From contig NC_081844.1 in the NCBI RefSeq assembly GCF_963259705.1, positions 107,756,965 through 107,820,964 of the forward strand: DNA of 64,000 nucleotides, given 5' to 3'. Source of the DNA: Myotis daubentonii (Eukaryota; Chordata; Mammalia; Chiroptera; Vespertilionidae). The notes beneath the pieces were generated by a model. The model was not told the DNA's origin and searched no databases. It worked only from the letters and a program-made list of their open reading frames with translations. Both the position numbers and the translations under genes were made by a program. Positions 33,807 through 45,439 of this stretch are shown piece after piece. The stretch's first letter is position 1, and the number at the start of each line of letters is the position of its first letter.

Positions 33807-34015
33807 CTTTTTTTTTTTCTTTTAATGTTTTTATTGATTTTTAGAGAGAGAGAAAGGAAGAGGGATGGAGAGATAAACATCATCGATCATATGCCTCCTG
33901 CACGCCCCCTACTGGGGATTGAGCCCACAACCCGGGTGTGTGCCCTGACCAAAATCAAGCCAGGGACCTCTTGGTTCATGGGTTCACACTCGACCACTGA
34001 GCCACAGCAGCCTGG
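33807..34015 (-). mobile_element. VES SINE
   Basis: A long T-rich end, TTTTTATTGATTTTTAGAGA, GCCTCCTGCACGCCCCCTAC, GATTGAGCCCACAACCCGGG and CGACCACTGAGCCACAGCAG. The order is complete, though several bases differ from the best-preserved copies. No clear target duplication. Confidence 0.9.
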
Positions 34016-34017
34016 CA

Positions 34018-34035
34018 TGTGCGTGTGCGCGTGTG

Positions 34036-34067
<32 letters not shown>

Positions 34068-34068
34068 T
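34018..34068 (+). repeat. (TG)n/(CA)n microsatellite
   Basis: A TGTGCGTGTGCGCG stretch passes into a run of CA units. It abuts the SINE head directly. Confidence 0.9.
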
Positions 34069-34084
34069 CTTCTGCCTTGCCTCC

Positions 34085-34330
34085 GCCTGGGGTGATGGAG
34101 CAGGGGACTAATAGGACAAATAACAAGCGGTTTGATACTGGAGATGTACAAACAGCCAGAATGATTAGCCCACTCTTATAGGATTGGGCTAATCATTATC
34201 GGACACACCGGCATTATTGGCCCTTTGTATCCAAGCCCTTTGTCATGTGCAGTTAGATCCCTCTCATTAAAAAATAATAGGGCGACAGCACTGTTTATGC
34301 CTGGTTTTCTCTGAAGCTGAGATGGCAGCC
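34085..34330. promoter_or_regulatory. Unique element with perfect 13-bp inverted repeat
   Basis: AATGATTAGCCCA at 34160-34172 and TGGGCTAATCATT at 34185-34197 are perfect reverse complements around a 12-base spacer. The GATTA/TAATC cores resemble K50 (OTX/PITX type) homeodomain sites in opposed orientation. Surrounding unique sequence includes TAATAGGGCGACAGCACTG and CCCTTTGTATCC. A regulatory role is inferred; conservation was not tested. Confidence 0.35.
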
Positions 34331-35814
34331 AAGTACCTGCTCTCTGAAGAGTGTAGTGTTGCTATTAATCACTCGGCATCTTATGAGCTGCATATCAGTG
34401 ATATTTATTCATCTACGCCTGGGTTTGAAAGACACCTAGGGCCTTCTGGAAGTCACAGGGCAAACCTCGGACCCCAGCCTGAACAAAGAAGGCCTCTTTG
34501 GGACAACCACAGAGACAACAAAAGGCCTGAGACAGATAACTGGCAAACGGGTATCAAAGCTCTAGTCTGCCCTGGAATCGGAGAACCAATGAACCACGCT
34601 CCTGCTAGACCTGAAGGCCACAGCTTCTTCCAAAAATGAATATGGTGTCTTATGCTTCTTGGGAAAGTTCCTGGATGAACAGAATGATGACACAAACGAC
34701 CTGCAGTTCCAGCTAGAATATCGTAAGGGATCAGAGAATCAGGCCCAGGAGGAGAAAGGCCCGTTTAAAGAGTCTGCTGAAGTGTTAGGTAAACAGACCA
34801 ACATCTGAAGGCGACAAAGCAAGTCTTCCCATTGTGGGTCCCAAATCAGCCACCTAAGAGTCTTGATCTTCTTCACTTGACAGAAGACTGCTTTCCTCCA
34901 TTGGTGGTGTGTGTATAGATAAATGTTTTTGTGTTATAAAAAATAATAATAATAATAATAGGGTATGTTTCACCTTTCCTTGACTTTGGGATTGGCCATA
35001 TGAGTTGCTTTGGCCGACAGAAGGCAGAAGAAATGACAATGAGCCTTAAGAGACCGAGGTGTTTCCACGTAACTTCGTGAACGTCTGCCATCACATCGCC
35101 ACAGGGGAGCCTGCACCAGTGAGACCACTGCTGGGGGATAATTCTCCGAGTCTCTACACATCTTACAGGCAGAGCCCAGGACTGAGTGCTATGTAATTTG
35201 CAGGTCTCACTACAAAAAGAGACTGCAGGGACTCTAACCGACCAGGTTTCAGCCCAAGTTAAGGTTTCTCAAAGAGCGGTCTGTGGGATGACTTCGGATG
35301 TACGTGGGGAAGCCTCACATGGTGCTGGGTTGCATCAGACAAAAGCAGCTGTTTTCCATTCTCTTAGCTCACCCCCGAGGAAGCCTTGGCCTGGTGCTGT
35401 TAAGTCTCTAATGCTTTCTTCCCTCCTGCCCATTCTTCATAACAGAGAGAGAGCTGCCCTGTGCTCAGTACCTCCACTAGGTAACGGTACCTCTCTCTAG
35501 AATGGTCAGGGTGCTTGTTATCATTGTATTTCATTTTATTTACCTTCTGTGTCTGGCAAGCAATACTAGTTTCCCACTCATGTCAGTGTTTTTGTTTCTT
35601 TTTAAATGCAATTGTTTATGCAAAAATTGTCAGCTTATATCAACAAAAACTATAAAGGTAATGTTATCTAAATGTAAGTAAATACAAGAAAAAAAAATCA
35701 CCCAGATGGTGGATAAATGGCTGAAATTTGAGGAGCACTGATGAGATGACTTATGAGGCCTCTCCTTTCTCTGAGTGCAGAGTGTGATGCTAACTAAGCA
35801 TGTTGGACCTGGGA
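34331..35814. other. Unique DNA with a probable LTR fragment
   Basis: 34975-35160 resembles a MaLR-type LTR (GGGATTGGCCATATGAGTTG then CTTTGGCCGACAGAAGGCAG). An (AAT)n run is at 34940-34960. The rest is unrecognised, with AT-rich DNA at 35510-35700. Confidence 0.4.
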
Positions 35815-35944
35815 TGACCCTCCCTGGTTCAGGCTCTATCTTTGCCGTTCACTGGCTGGGTAACCTTGAATAAGTTACTGCACCTCTCTGAGCCTCAATC
35901 CCCTTGCTGCAAAATGGAGATGACAGCACTTGCCTCCAGACAGT
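35815..35944 (+). mobile_element. MIR SINE remnant
   Basis: GCTGGGTAACCTTGAATAAG, CACCTCTCTGAGCCTCAATC and GCAAAATGGAGATGACAGCA keep MIR order. It abuts an LTR. Confidence 0.85.
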
Positions 35945-36556
35945 AGAAAATACTACTGGCTGCCCACCAGCATGCTCCCTCTTTTGGCCCCTAATTTTGT
36001 TCAGGTATTTAGTACTCCCCCAAGTAGCCACATGCTTCCGGGAAGCTGACCTCAGCTCCACAGGCGGCCTGCATTCCCTGCCCTTTGCCAGTGACTTGCC
36101 CAGGAGTGCATTATTACCCATTGCTGGCCACTGAGACACGAGAGAACTTGGAGAACACTTTGGAGCTCCCAAGAGTCTTTAAAAATAATGCTCTCCTGTC
36201 TTTGACTGGATATTGTTGGATCTGGGGCTGGTGTAGCCAGCTGCCTCCAATGAAGCCAAATCCAATACAAAAGGACAGGTCTCCCAGCCCTTCCTCTCTT
36301 CTTCTTCTTCTGTCCCCTGTGGAGCTGTGATGGTTGGAGTTCCAGGGGTCTTCTTGGACTATGTGGTGACTCTGAGGATGCAAGCTTCAGACAGCAGAGC
36401 ATAGAGATGGAAGGAGCCTGGGTCTTTGATGAATTCCTGAAGCTTCCATACCAGCCCTGCACTGCTGACTTCCTGGTGACTTTAATGCAATAAAGTAAAC
36501 CCTTGTGTGTTTAAGCCCCTGTTACTTTGGGATTTCTGTTACATACAGCAACACCT
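35945..36556 (+). mobile_element. MLT1-like MaLR LTR
   Basis: ATGCTTCCGGGAAGCTGACC, TTCTTGGACTATGTGGTGAC, AGATGGAAGGAGCCTGGGTC and TTTAAGCCCCTGTTACTTTG then TTACATACAGCAACACCTAA follow MLT1 order to the 3' end. The LTR poly(A) signal AATAAA is at 36489-36494. It is a solo LTR without internal genes. Confidence 0.8.
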
Positions 36557-36794
36557 AATCCTACTGGATACTGTATGCAATTGCAAATCCCTGTTCTTTA
36601 TCAAGAGTGTTATGTCTGCAAATATTGTGGCTACAATAACTTTCAGATATACAAAAGGCCTCAGATTTAATATTATCTTTATTGACATGTGGATTCTCCA
36701 AAGAAACAGAGTATTGGGGAGAGTGAAAACGATGGTGTATGTGATACGCTTAACTCAGAATCTAGTGCATACGAAGCACCCAAGCAATAATGGC
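36557..36794. other. Unique AT-rich sequence
   Basis: No gene or named repeat is recognised. A TGTATGCAATTGCAAATCCC phrase resembles octamer/POU-type sequence but is isolated. Confidence 0.35.
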
Positions 36795-36940
36795 GTCTAG
36801 ATGATTACCATCAGCTAGTCCAACCCTTTCATTTGACTTGTGAAGAAACAGAGGTCTGGAGAGGGGAAGCACCTAGTCCAAAGTCACGTAGCCACTCAGC
36901 AGTGCAAGACTGTGGCTCACGTTTCTCCTTGAGTAAGCCC
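36795..36940 (-). mobile_element. MIR SINE remnant
   Basis: TTTGACTTGTGAAGAAACAG then AGGTCTGGAGAGGGGAAGCA and AAGTCACGTAGCCACTCAGC are reverse MIR phrases. Confidence 0.75.
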
Positions 36941-37015
36941 TCTGTAAGGTCATGGGCTCCACCATGGGGAGGTTCCAGGAACACTTGCAGAGACTCTCTG
37001 GCAGTGATCTTTGTC

Positions 37016-37311
37016 TGAGTGCATTCTGGTTGCTATGACAAAAACACCACAGACTAGATGGCTTATAAGCGACAGAAACTGATTTCTCACAATTCTGGAG
37101 GCTGGAAGTCTGAGATCCAGGTTAGGGCTGCTTCCGGGCCACAGAGATCTGGTTGTGTCCTCACACGGCAGAAGAGGATGAGAGATCTTGTGGGGTCTCT
37201 TTCATAAGGGCACTAATCCCAAAGGCCCCGCTTCCTGAACCCATCACCTTGGGGATTAGGATCTCAGCATATACATTTGGGGGTGGGAGTCACGAACACT
37301 CAGACCATAAC
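37016..37311 (-). mobile_element. MST-like MaLR LTR
   Basis: The plus strand reads CTGGTTGCTATGACAAAAAC, GATGGCTTATAAGCGACAGA, ACAATTCTGGAGGCTGGAAG, TCCTCACACGGCAGAAGAGG and GGGCACTAATCCCAAAGGCC, the reverse of an MST/THE1-type LTR. Decayed, with no internal genes. Confidence 0.85.
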
Positions 37312-38000
37312 TTCCCTCTCCTCGGCAGCCAGTTTAGCTGAACGACCTCTCGGTGCCCTTCCGCATTCAGGATCCTACACCTTGTTCTGGGAAGGGAAGG
37401 ACGGGGAGGCCTGTGCTCTCGCATCTGTGCGCCCCCTGTTCCTGTGAGTATAATAAGGTATAACGTGAATGAGAACAAAAGTGGGGAAAGGAACTATTGT
37501 CTAAGCCCCCGGATTTTATGCAAACCTAGCACACAAGTAGGGTGGGTTTACAGCCCACCTCCTTCTTTCTCGGGTCTTTGCTGGCCCTCCCTCCAATTGC
37601 CCTGTCCCCTGTGGGGACCGTGGCGGCCATGTGACATCAGCGTGGCTAACACAGCCCCGGAAAGAGGGGCTAGAGTGTCTGATCTTGCTCCAAGACCAAA
37701 AAGGAAGACTGGAAATCTCCAGAAACTGTTTGGATGCTGCCTCCCTGCCAGAGAAATATCTGTTATTAGCAGAACCTTATCAACATTTTCTTTGTGCTAT
37801 TATTAAGGCAGCCAGCTTTCTCTAAGCTGATGAATGTTAAAAGAAGCATAAAATAATTTTTTTAAAAAACCTGGAAGCTGAAAGAGTAATGAATGTTTAA
37901 AAGCTTGGCTCATTTGAAGCTCCTCTCTGAAGCAGATTAACCCATTCAGTGGTTACAGGCTCTAAAGAAACGGTTATTAGTAGATTCCAAAAGCCATGTT
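37312..38000. other. Unique sequence, AT-rich in the right half
   Basis: From 37790 to 37990 the sequence is AT-rich and unique (GCTATTATTAAGGCAGCCAG, GCAGATTAACCCATTCAGTG). No exon is recognised. Confidence 0.35.
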
Positions 38001-38004
38001 AGAC

Positions 38005-38140
38005 ATTAAAGCATCTCAGACCATTTAACTCTTAGAAGAACCCTGTGAGGCAAGAATTGTTGTCACCTGCCCCCCACCCCAGCCATAACTCAAGGAACTG
38101 GGCCCACGCCTGGGCCCATGAGACTGTGTAGCTCACACGC
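38005..38140 (-). mobile_element. MIR SINE remnant
   Basis: ACCATTTAACTCTTAGAAGA then ACCCTGTGAGGCAAGAATTG, and ATAACTCAAGGAACTGGGCC, are reverse MIR-like. Confidence 0.6.
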
Positions 38141-38934
38141 TGGTCTCCACACAGGCGCAGCCATGTTCTGGGCCTCCACTGCGGGTCCAGCCCTGAGGCT
38201 CAGCCAGGACAGATGGCCCACTTAGCCTGCCTCGGGATAATCTCCCGTGCTCGCCTGCCAGCCCTTCAAGCCTCCCAGCCTGGCCAACAAGGTCAGAAAG
38301 CTCTTCAGGGGGCAGGGGCCGGGGAGGGGATGCCGTGAGGCAGCTGCCTGGGCCACCTCCTCCATTCTAGTTTTCATTGACATAGAGGAGCAGGATGCCA
38401 TGCCCAGGAGAGCGGAAGGGACACTGGTCCTGGTGGCCCCCAAGGCAGAACTAGGAACCCCACATGGAGGCGAGTTTGAACTCTGCAGAAGACTGACTTC
38501 TAGCAGAGCTGTCCCACAAGCTTCCTGTCACTAGAGCTGTGCAAGCAGCGGCCAACTGCCGCCTTCCAGGAATGCAGGGTGAGGCATCATCCAAGTCTTG
38601 GGTGACCTGGGCACTCAATGGCTCTGAAACAACCCTTGTTCCAGGAGAACTTATCACGACCGGCAGCCCATCAGCATGTCCGAGCACCTGCTCTGTCAGC
38701 CCTGCTCCAGGGGCCCGCCCAGGCCCAACAGCTCTGCGGGTGGCATCATTAGCCCCGTTTCCAGATGTTCCAAGAAGATAAGTGGCTTGGCCACGGTCAT
38801 GGAGCTAGACCCACGCCCAGCTCTCCCACACCTGTGCTTTTGCCACTCTGCATCCTGCGTGAAGTAAATCCCATTTGTGGAAAGCAATCTTTGCAGAACA
38901 AAGAGGTAATTTCATCTTCATCAGATCAAAAATC
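38141..38934. other. Unique sequence with MIR-like trace
   Basis: 38740-38830 (AGCCCCGTTTCCAGATGTTC then ATGGAGCTAGACCCACGCCC) is a probable reverse MIR fragment. No gene is recognised; several overlapping frames span both strands. Confidence 0.4.
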
Positions 38935-39125
38935 ACTATTTGTTGAAAGTTTGCTGCACACCAGGCACTGCCCCAAGCACTTTGCATATATCACCTAAAT
39001 TAATCCATCGGATTCATCTTTCCCCTTTGATGTCTGAAGGAACTGACCTCCACAGCTGTCACCTGGCCAAGGCCACAGCGAGTCAGTGGCAGAGCGCCTG
39101 GCTGTCATCCCTACTGTTCAGGCAG
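38935..39125 (-). mobile_element. MIR SINE remnant
   Basis: GCTGCACACCAGGCACTGCC, GCACTTTGCATATATCACCT and CCTGGCCAAGGCCACAGCGA in reverse MIR order. Confidence 0.8.
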
Positions 39126-39689
39126 GAGACAAACCCAGCCTCGAGGTCTGTGGGACCAGAGGAGGACAGTGAGGAAGAGGGGAGTGCGGGATGGTCGGGG
39201 GCAGCCGTGTGAAAGAGAGAGCAGACCTCACAGAGCTGAGGAGGACCCTTGTCGTAAAAGGGTCTGGTTGCCTCATGCTCAGGTGGTTTGTATGGCTGGC
39301 TGTGTAGTCAAGTCACTGCCCCTCTCTGAGCTTGAGATAAGCCTAGCCAGGAAGGCAGGACAATTGGGGAAACTGAGGCAAGCAGGCAGAGCTAGCCCAG
39401 ATGTTCCCAGGCCCACTTACCAGATTCCCAGTGGAGAGTGCTAATTACCCTCCCTGCCATGGGCAGACAGGGGTGGGGGTACTGGAGAATGGTGGTCCCA
39501 CCACCTGCAAAGCATTAGATATCAACTCTTCACAGAAAGAGCTGGGTGATCCTTGAAAGCTGCAGTCTCTGCCCCGCATCTCAGACCCCATCTGCACACA
39601 TTGCCATCTCCCAATCAGGACCTGCAAGGAGCCCAGTTTCCAAGCAGCTTTCAGGTAGGCGAGACTCTGTGTCCCTCTCAGCCATTTGT
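39126..39689. other. Unique sequence
   Basis: A plus-sense MIR-like patch lies at about 39295-39340 (GTCAAGTCACTGCCCCTCTC then TGAGCTTGAGATAAGCC). No gene is recognised. Confidence 0.4.
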
Positions 39690-39780
39690 TTTTTCATTCA
39701 ACAAATGTTTATTGGGCATCAGCAACGTGCCCCTCCTGGAGCCAAGCACTTTTAGATCCACACTCCTGCTACTCTGGGGT
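39690..39780 (-). mobile_element. L2 LINE 3' tail
   Basis: TTCATTCAACAAATGTTTAT then TGGGCATCAGCAACGTGCCC is the antisense L2 terminus. Confidence 0.75.
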
Positions 39781-39795
39781 GGGGATTGGGCTAAC

Positions 39796-40394
<599 letters not shown>

Positions 40395-40570
40395 TTATTC
40401 TTTCCGTTTATATCATCACTTCCAGGTCACAAGCTCACTTCAGCCTCTCGCAGACCTGGGAGGTGAGCAGCACCACTAGCTCCATTTTACAGACGTTCCA
40501 AAATATAAGCCTGATGCTCGAAAACGTGAAGGGCCTGCTCAGGGTCATAGACAAACTGGGTGGCAGGTCC
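40395..40570 (-). mobile_element. MIR SINE remnant
   Basis: TAGCTCCATTTTACAGACGT, AGGGCCTGCTCAGGGTCATA and AAACTGGGTGGCAGGTCCAC in reverse MIR order. The 200-codon frame at 40163-40765 crosses it and so is not a gene. Confidence 0.75.
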
Positions 40571-40849
40571 ACTAGGAAAAGGATACTCAGACTGAGAGAG
40601 ACTTTGAGCCAAGATGAGAGGCCCAGGTGGCCCTGCCCAAGGGCACAGAGCAGTCGCCTGCTGTCCACACCTGCAGAGAGCTGGAGGAAAGGCACCTGGG
40701 GCACTGGGCTGAGAGCCAGCAGTCCCGGTTCTAATGACAGCTCTGACACAAGCAAGCTGCCGTGAGGGACAGAGCAGCTGGTGGCTGCCCAGGGCACAAT
40801 CAAGAGACCTGCAATATCCCTGGAAATATAATCAGAGTGGAAATCTGGG
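40571..40849. other. Unique sequence
   Basis: A short MIR-like head (GGGCTGAGAGCCAGCAGTCC then CGGTTCTAATGACAGCTCTG) occurs at 40705-40752. Nothing else is recognised. Confidence 0.35.
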
Positions 40850-41335
40850 ACTTGCCTACTCAGCATCCATTCCCTCTTCTTCAGGAAAAGCCTACGGATT
40901 CTCCTCAGGGAACCCAGCCTCCTCTAGTCTCACTCAATTGGGGTTGGGCAGAGGCTGACCCACCTCCAGATGACCTGGATATAAGCCAACAAGCACATCT
41001 CAACTCAGGCCATGGTGACTGGCTCAGGCACAGGCACATGACCCAAAATGAGCCAATGGCAGTCAGGAAAGAGTCTCCCCCTTCTGCCGGGCTGATAAAG
41101 AGACAAAGTGGACCAGACTAGGCCATCATCTTGTACCGCGAGGGCAGAACCTACCTGAAAAGAAAGCCAACATTGAGGACAACGAGGCCAGCAAGGGGAG
41201 AACAACAGATGGCCCCTGAATCCAACCAATCCTGAAGAAAAATCTACTGGACTTACATCAACCAATACACTTCCCTTTTGCTGAGGTCAGAGTTAGGTTT
41301 TTCTGTCTCTTATACCTGAAATAGTCCTGGTTGGT
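40850..41335 (+). mobile_element. MLT1-like MaLR LTR
   Basis: GTGACTGGCTCAGGCACAGG then CACATGACCCAAAATGAGCC, CCAGACTAGGCCATCATCTT, GAAAGCCAACATTGAGGACA and a CTGAGGTCAGAGTTAGG end resemble an MLT1 LTR. The left border is uncertain. Confidence 0.55.
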
Positions 41336-41870
41336 TCACCCCCAAATCACCTCAGAGAGACAACTCTGAAGAACTAGGAGGAATCACTGAAGACGCTGCT
41401 TGGGATAAGAGTGAGACGCAGTGCAAACTGAGTAACAAGTGGTTGCCAAACCACCGTCCAAGGAAGGTGGGCAGGTTAACAGCAGGGCATTGGGACCATC
41501 AGCCCCTTCTCCAGCCTTCCCTGAGCAGCTCCCAGCCTCACCTCTAAATGTCGACCAAGTATTTAGAAAATACTGATTTGAAGGCAACCAAAATATTAGT
41601 CTGCTTAAGTGACCCACTTGTCTCCAGCTAGCCTCACTGTGGATAAACCCTGTTCCCTCTCTGGGCCTCAGTTTCCTCTGCTGTAAAGTGGGGAGTCTTT
41701 CTTTTGTTGGTGAGGAAAGGGCAGCAGTGAGGGGGACTTGACTGACCTGCACTGAGAAGAGCTGGACTCTCTCTTCCCTCACGGGGGGTCACAGTCTTCC
41801 ATTTTCAAATAAGTAAAGGTTTTAGCTGAGAAATTGAGAAATTTTTCCTCTTTTAAAAATATATCTGTCA
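41336..41870. other. Unique sequence with MIR core
   Basis: 41645-41745 is a plus-sense MIR fragment (CTCTCTGGGCCTCAGTTTCC then CTGTAAAGTGGGGAGTC). The remainder is unrecognised. Confidence 0.5.
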
Positions 41871-42086
41871 CCCTAGCTGGTCTGGCTCAGTGGATAGAGC
41901 GTTTGCCTGAAGGGTCCCAGGTTCAATTCCAGACAAGGGCACATGCCTGGGTTGCAGGCTCAATCCTCAATAGGGGACGTGCAGAAGGCAGCTGATCAAT
42001 GATTCTCTCATCACTGATGTTTCTATCTCTCTCTCCCTCTTCCCTTCCTCTCTAAAATCAATAAAAAATATTTAAAAAAATATATG
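41871..42086 (+). mobile_element. VES SINE
   Basis: CCCTAGCTGGTCTGGCTCAG then TGGATAGAGCGTTTGCCTGA, GGTTCAATTCCAGACAAGGG, and GAGGCAGCTGATCAATG-type middle, ending TCCCTTCCTCTC and an A-rich tail. Target duplications of TATATCTGTCA end at 41870 and 42097. A GATA-type microsatellite follows the tail. Confidence 0.95.
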
Positions 42087-42097
42087 TATATCTGTCA

Positions 42098-42173
42098 ATT
42101 AAATGTGTATATCTATCTATATCTATTTATCTATATATCTATCTATATGTATCTAATAGATAGACATATAGAT

Positions 42174-42220
<47 letters not shown>

Positions 42221-42222
42221 TC
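42098..42222 (+). repeat. (ATCT)n/(AGAT)n self-complementary microsatellite
   Basis: The left half is ATCT-type units and the right half AGAT-type units, centred near GTATCTAATAGATAGAC at about 42150. The two halves are reverse complementary and can form a hairpin or cruciform. Confidence 0.9.
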
Positions 42223-43304
42223 TGTCCTTACTTCCTAAAGACACAAGCTGAAATAGTGTTTATGGATGAAATGATACAATTTCTGGGGTTTGCCTTGAGA
42301 TCACATGGAGGAGAGAGCAGGTCGAGATTTGAATTAACCAAAATTGGCCAGGAGCTCTTGAAACTTCAGTGATAGATCCATGAGGGTTTACTGTACTGTT
42401 TCTCTACTTCTGTGTAGAGGAGAGGTTTGCAATGTCCATAATACGATGTTAAGAAAAATCAGCCGCCTGGCCTGCTCCCAGTTGGGCTGCTCTGACAGGT
42501 GCCAGCACGCTCCACCCGGAGCCCAGGACGGGCCTGGAGGAGGCGGAAGGGAGTGTTCCCGGGTAGTCCATGGAGCGGAGGCGATCCTTGGAGCTTTGTG
42601 CTTCTTGTGTTTTTTTCTCCTCCTGCATCTCAAACAGGTTGGCGGACTTTGTGCTCCCTGACTGGCAGGGAGGCTGGGGCAGGGCAGGAAGGCAGAAATA
42701 CTGTGTCTTCAGTTGGGGAGAGAGACGTCAGAGCGGTTTCCCTACGCCTGGGTGGGCCCCCCCTTGGCAAAGCCCCTTAAGTCCCAAGAGCAGCACGGGA
42801 ACCACAGAACCACCAGCGCTGCTGGAGTTGGGACTGGGACAGTCTCCGTCGTGAGCAATGGGCACTGCCGAGGCCCAGGGACACGGGGCCTCCTGGAGGC
42901 TCTGGCAAAGCCTTAGCGGGCGCGGACTTTGCCTTAAACCGGGGGAAGGCTGCTCGCCTAATGGCCGACCCTGACCGCTGGTCTGTTGGGTGGGATGGGG
43001 TTTGGATTTCAGCCGATTTAAAGAAAATGAGGACATGCATCATGGTGGGCGCAGGACAGGGAAGGCAAAACAAAGCAGGAAGCTCGGGAGTCCAAATAGC
43101 AGGATTTACTGATCCTGGTTCTGCTGCTCCAAGATGTGGGACCCCCACCAGTCACTTCAGATCCCGAGGTCCTTCTTCCAGTGCAAGAAGAGGTGGCAGG
43201 ACCCACATGAGGGCTGGGAGGGTGGAGAAGGGCGGGAGCACCCTGCATACTGCTGGCTTTCTACCTCCTCCCTCTCCCCACCTCACCGCCCCCCCTTCCA
43301 TTTA
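42223..43304. other. Unique sequence
   Basis: About 1.1 kb with no recognised repeat or exon. The stretch 42480-42960 is GC-rich with scattered CpG but does not look dense enough for a CpG island. Open frames lie on both strands. Confidence 0.4.
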
Positions 43305-43415
43305 GGAAGAAGCCAGTTAAATGGAACTGCAATTGATATGCAGTGAGCAGAGGCTAATTAAGAATTTATTTTTGCTGCTTGATTAAATGACAGTTTAAAG
43401 TTTGGTTTCTCATTT
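43305..43415. promoter_or_regulatory. AT-rich candidate conserved element
   Basis: ATTGATATGCAGTGAGCAG, GGCTAATTAAGAATTTATTT and CTTGATTAAATGACAGTTTA give homeodomain-type (CTAATTA, GATTAA), octamer-like (ATATGCA) and MEIS/TGIF-type (TGACAG) motifs close together in an AT-rich island. Function and conservation are inferred only. Confidence 0.3.
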
Positions 43416-43549
43416 CCTTGGTTGGCTACACATTGTCCCCTGGAGTCTTGCACACATGGCGAGGCAGCCCCCGTTAAATCTACAAACAAGAATCAGTCAT
43501 CTCTGGAGCTGACAGCCCAGTTCAGGCTCTTCTTGCCCTCCGGCCCCAC

Positions 43550-44780
43550 CTTGCAGAAAGGATGAAACGCACACTGACAAGTCTCCATTTCCTCCAAACT
43601 CACCCTCTCGTGGGCTGCTCCTCCTCAGCAAACAGAACCTCAAGCCCCTGGAATCATCCACAAATGTCTCCATTCCTCACACCTCACACCCCGCCCATCA
43701 CCTGGGCTGCAGGCTCCATCCTGCCCCCGCCTTCTGCCCACTTATCTCCCTGGCTACCTCCCAACTCACCAGGCCATCCTCCTGGGTAGACCTGCTTCCC
43801 TTTGCCCTCGCCTCCTCCATTCACACGAAAGCCTGAGCTTTTCTAAATATAAACCAGAATGTTTAAAATATTCATCGGAAGCCTCGGATGGCTTTGTGCT
43901 GAGCTTAGAATAGAAGTCCACGCCCCTTCCTGGCACACCAGCCTCACGGCCCTCCCCCCCCATCTCATTGATCACAGTCCCACCTTCCCTCACTTAGCTA
44001 CCACCCCCCACCCCCACCCCCCATTCCCCGGCCTCTTTCTGCCTCTTGAACACACAGGCTGAGTTTTTTCTGGCTTCCAAGGCCTTTGTATCTTCCCACA
44101 GCTGCCTCCTCCTCACTCTTCAGGTGTCGGCTCAAATGTCACCTCTTCAGAGAAGCTCTCCTGACCACCTCACCTAAAGCAGCCCTCACACCCCCATAAC
44201 GGTTGTTATGTAAATGAGCCAAAGCCAGCTCCCTGCACACTGGGCCCGGGGTCCTTTCTTCACAGCAGGCTGTGAAGGACCTGTTAGCACAAAGCCAGCC
44301 AGTACCAAACTCAAATGGCACACATCCACTCCCTTTAAAAACAGTCCAAGCAAGAAGGCTTTCACTTGCTCAGGGCCTGCTGCTTTGCATACTCCACAAA
44401 ACTACACCCAACATCTGCTGGCCACGGACAAGAGAGCGCCTGTGGTTGTAAGACCCAAGCTTCTGACCCAGAGGCTCCCGCTGTGCTGCTGGGTCACGCC
44501 CTGACCCTGGACATCTGGCCCCTCTTCCCACGCCCCTTCTGGGCGTAGCCACCTCACCATAAGCCTAGGGGCAGACTCCTGCTCTGCGGGACTTCTCTCA
44601 TGCATCCCTCTAAAGCCTGCTGCGTGTCATCTCTCCCCTTGATGGGCCCTAACGCCCTTGAACCCCTGATTCTCTTACCCACCACCCTGTTTTCCCTTCC
44701 TCACAATGCTGATCACTCTCTGAACTGCCTGGCTGCTCTGTTTGCTCGCTCTTGGACTCTCCCCCTCATTAGAATATAAA
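43550..44780 (+). mobile_element. L2 LINE, long fragment
   Basis: Plus-sense L2 phrases: CACACTGACAAGTCTCCATT, CTTTCTGCCTCTTGAACACA, GGCTTCCAAGGCCTTTGTAT, TCAGGTGTCGGCTCAAATGT, CACCTCTTCAGAGAAGCTCT then CCTGACCACCTCACC, and near the end CTCATTAGAATATAAAATCC. A stretch at about 44190-44640 is less certain. Confidence 0.75.
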
Positions 44781-45110
44781 ATCCATGAATTCAGTCAATA
44801 AGTCTATGAAAAGAATGTTTGCCCTCACTAGTAATTAAAGAAATTGCAGAGCGAAACAAGGAGGTGTGATTTTTTTCACCCAAGTTGGTAAGATTCTAAA
44901 AGTGTGACAGTGGTATATATTGCAAGAGTTTGGGGGGAAAGGGGTATTCTCATGCCCTACTAGTGGGAGTGTAACTAACTCTCACAGCATCTTGGAAGGC
45001 AAGTCCAACGTAAAACACACATAGCCTATGGCCAAGCAATTCTACTCAGATCTATCCTAAAAAACATCCTGTCTGTACAAGGAGGAATGTTAAAAAAATC
45101 AACCAATCAA
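44781..45110 (+). mobile_element. L1M 3' fragment
   Basis: GTAATTAAAGAAATTGCAGA, TTTTTCACCCAAGTTGGTAA, TCATGCCCTACTAGTGGGAG and GCCAAGCAATTCTACTCAGA recapitulate the old L1 3' region just after ORF2. Confidence 0.75.
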
Positions 45111-45439
45111 AGAGGACTTGAACTTCCAGGAAGATGGAGTCTGCTAAGTGCAACTAAACCCCCTAGACATTACATATAAAAGAAACATGAAAAGGCTCTG
45201 AAAAGTGAGAGAAGGCAGACTGGAGAGGAAACTCAGAACCCAAGAAACAGCGTTGCCTGGGTGAGTTCCTGGGTTTCCTTTTTGCCTCCTTCATCCTAGA
45301 CTTGGAGCTGAAGAAGCCAGCAACAAAGAAATGCCAACAAGCATAGATTTAGAAAAAAGGAAAAAAAAGCCCAACCAAAGCCTGCGTTCTCAGCCAAAGG
45401 TCCGAGAAATGGGTCTCTTAGAAAGACAGGAAACTTTTA

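Noticed and set aside
42480..42960. Possible CpG island or promoter
   Set aside because: CpG density looks too low and patchy, and no transcription start signals are seen.
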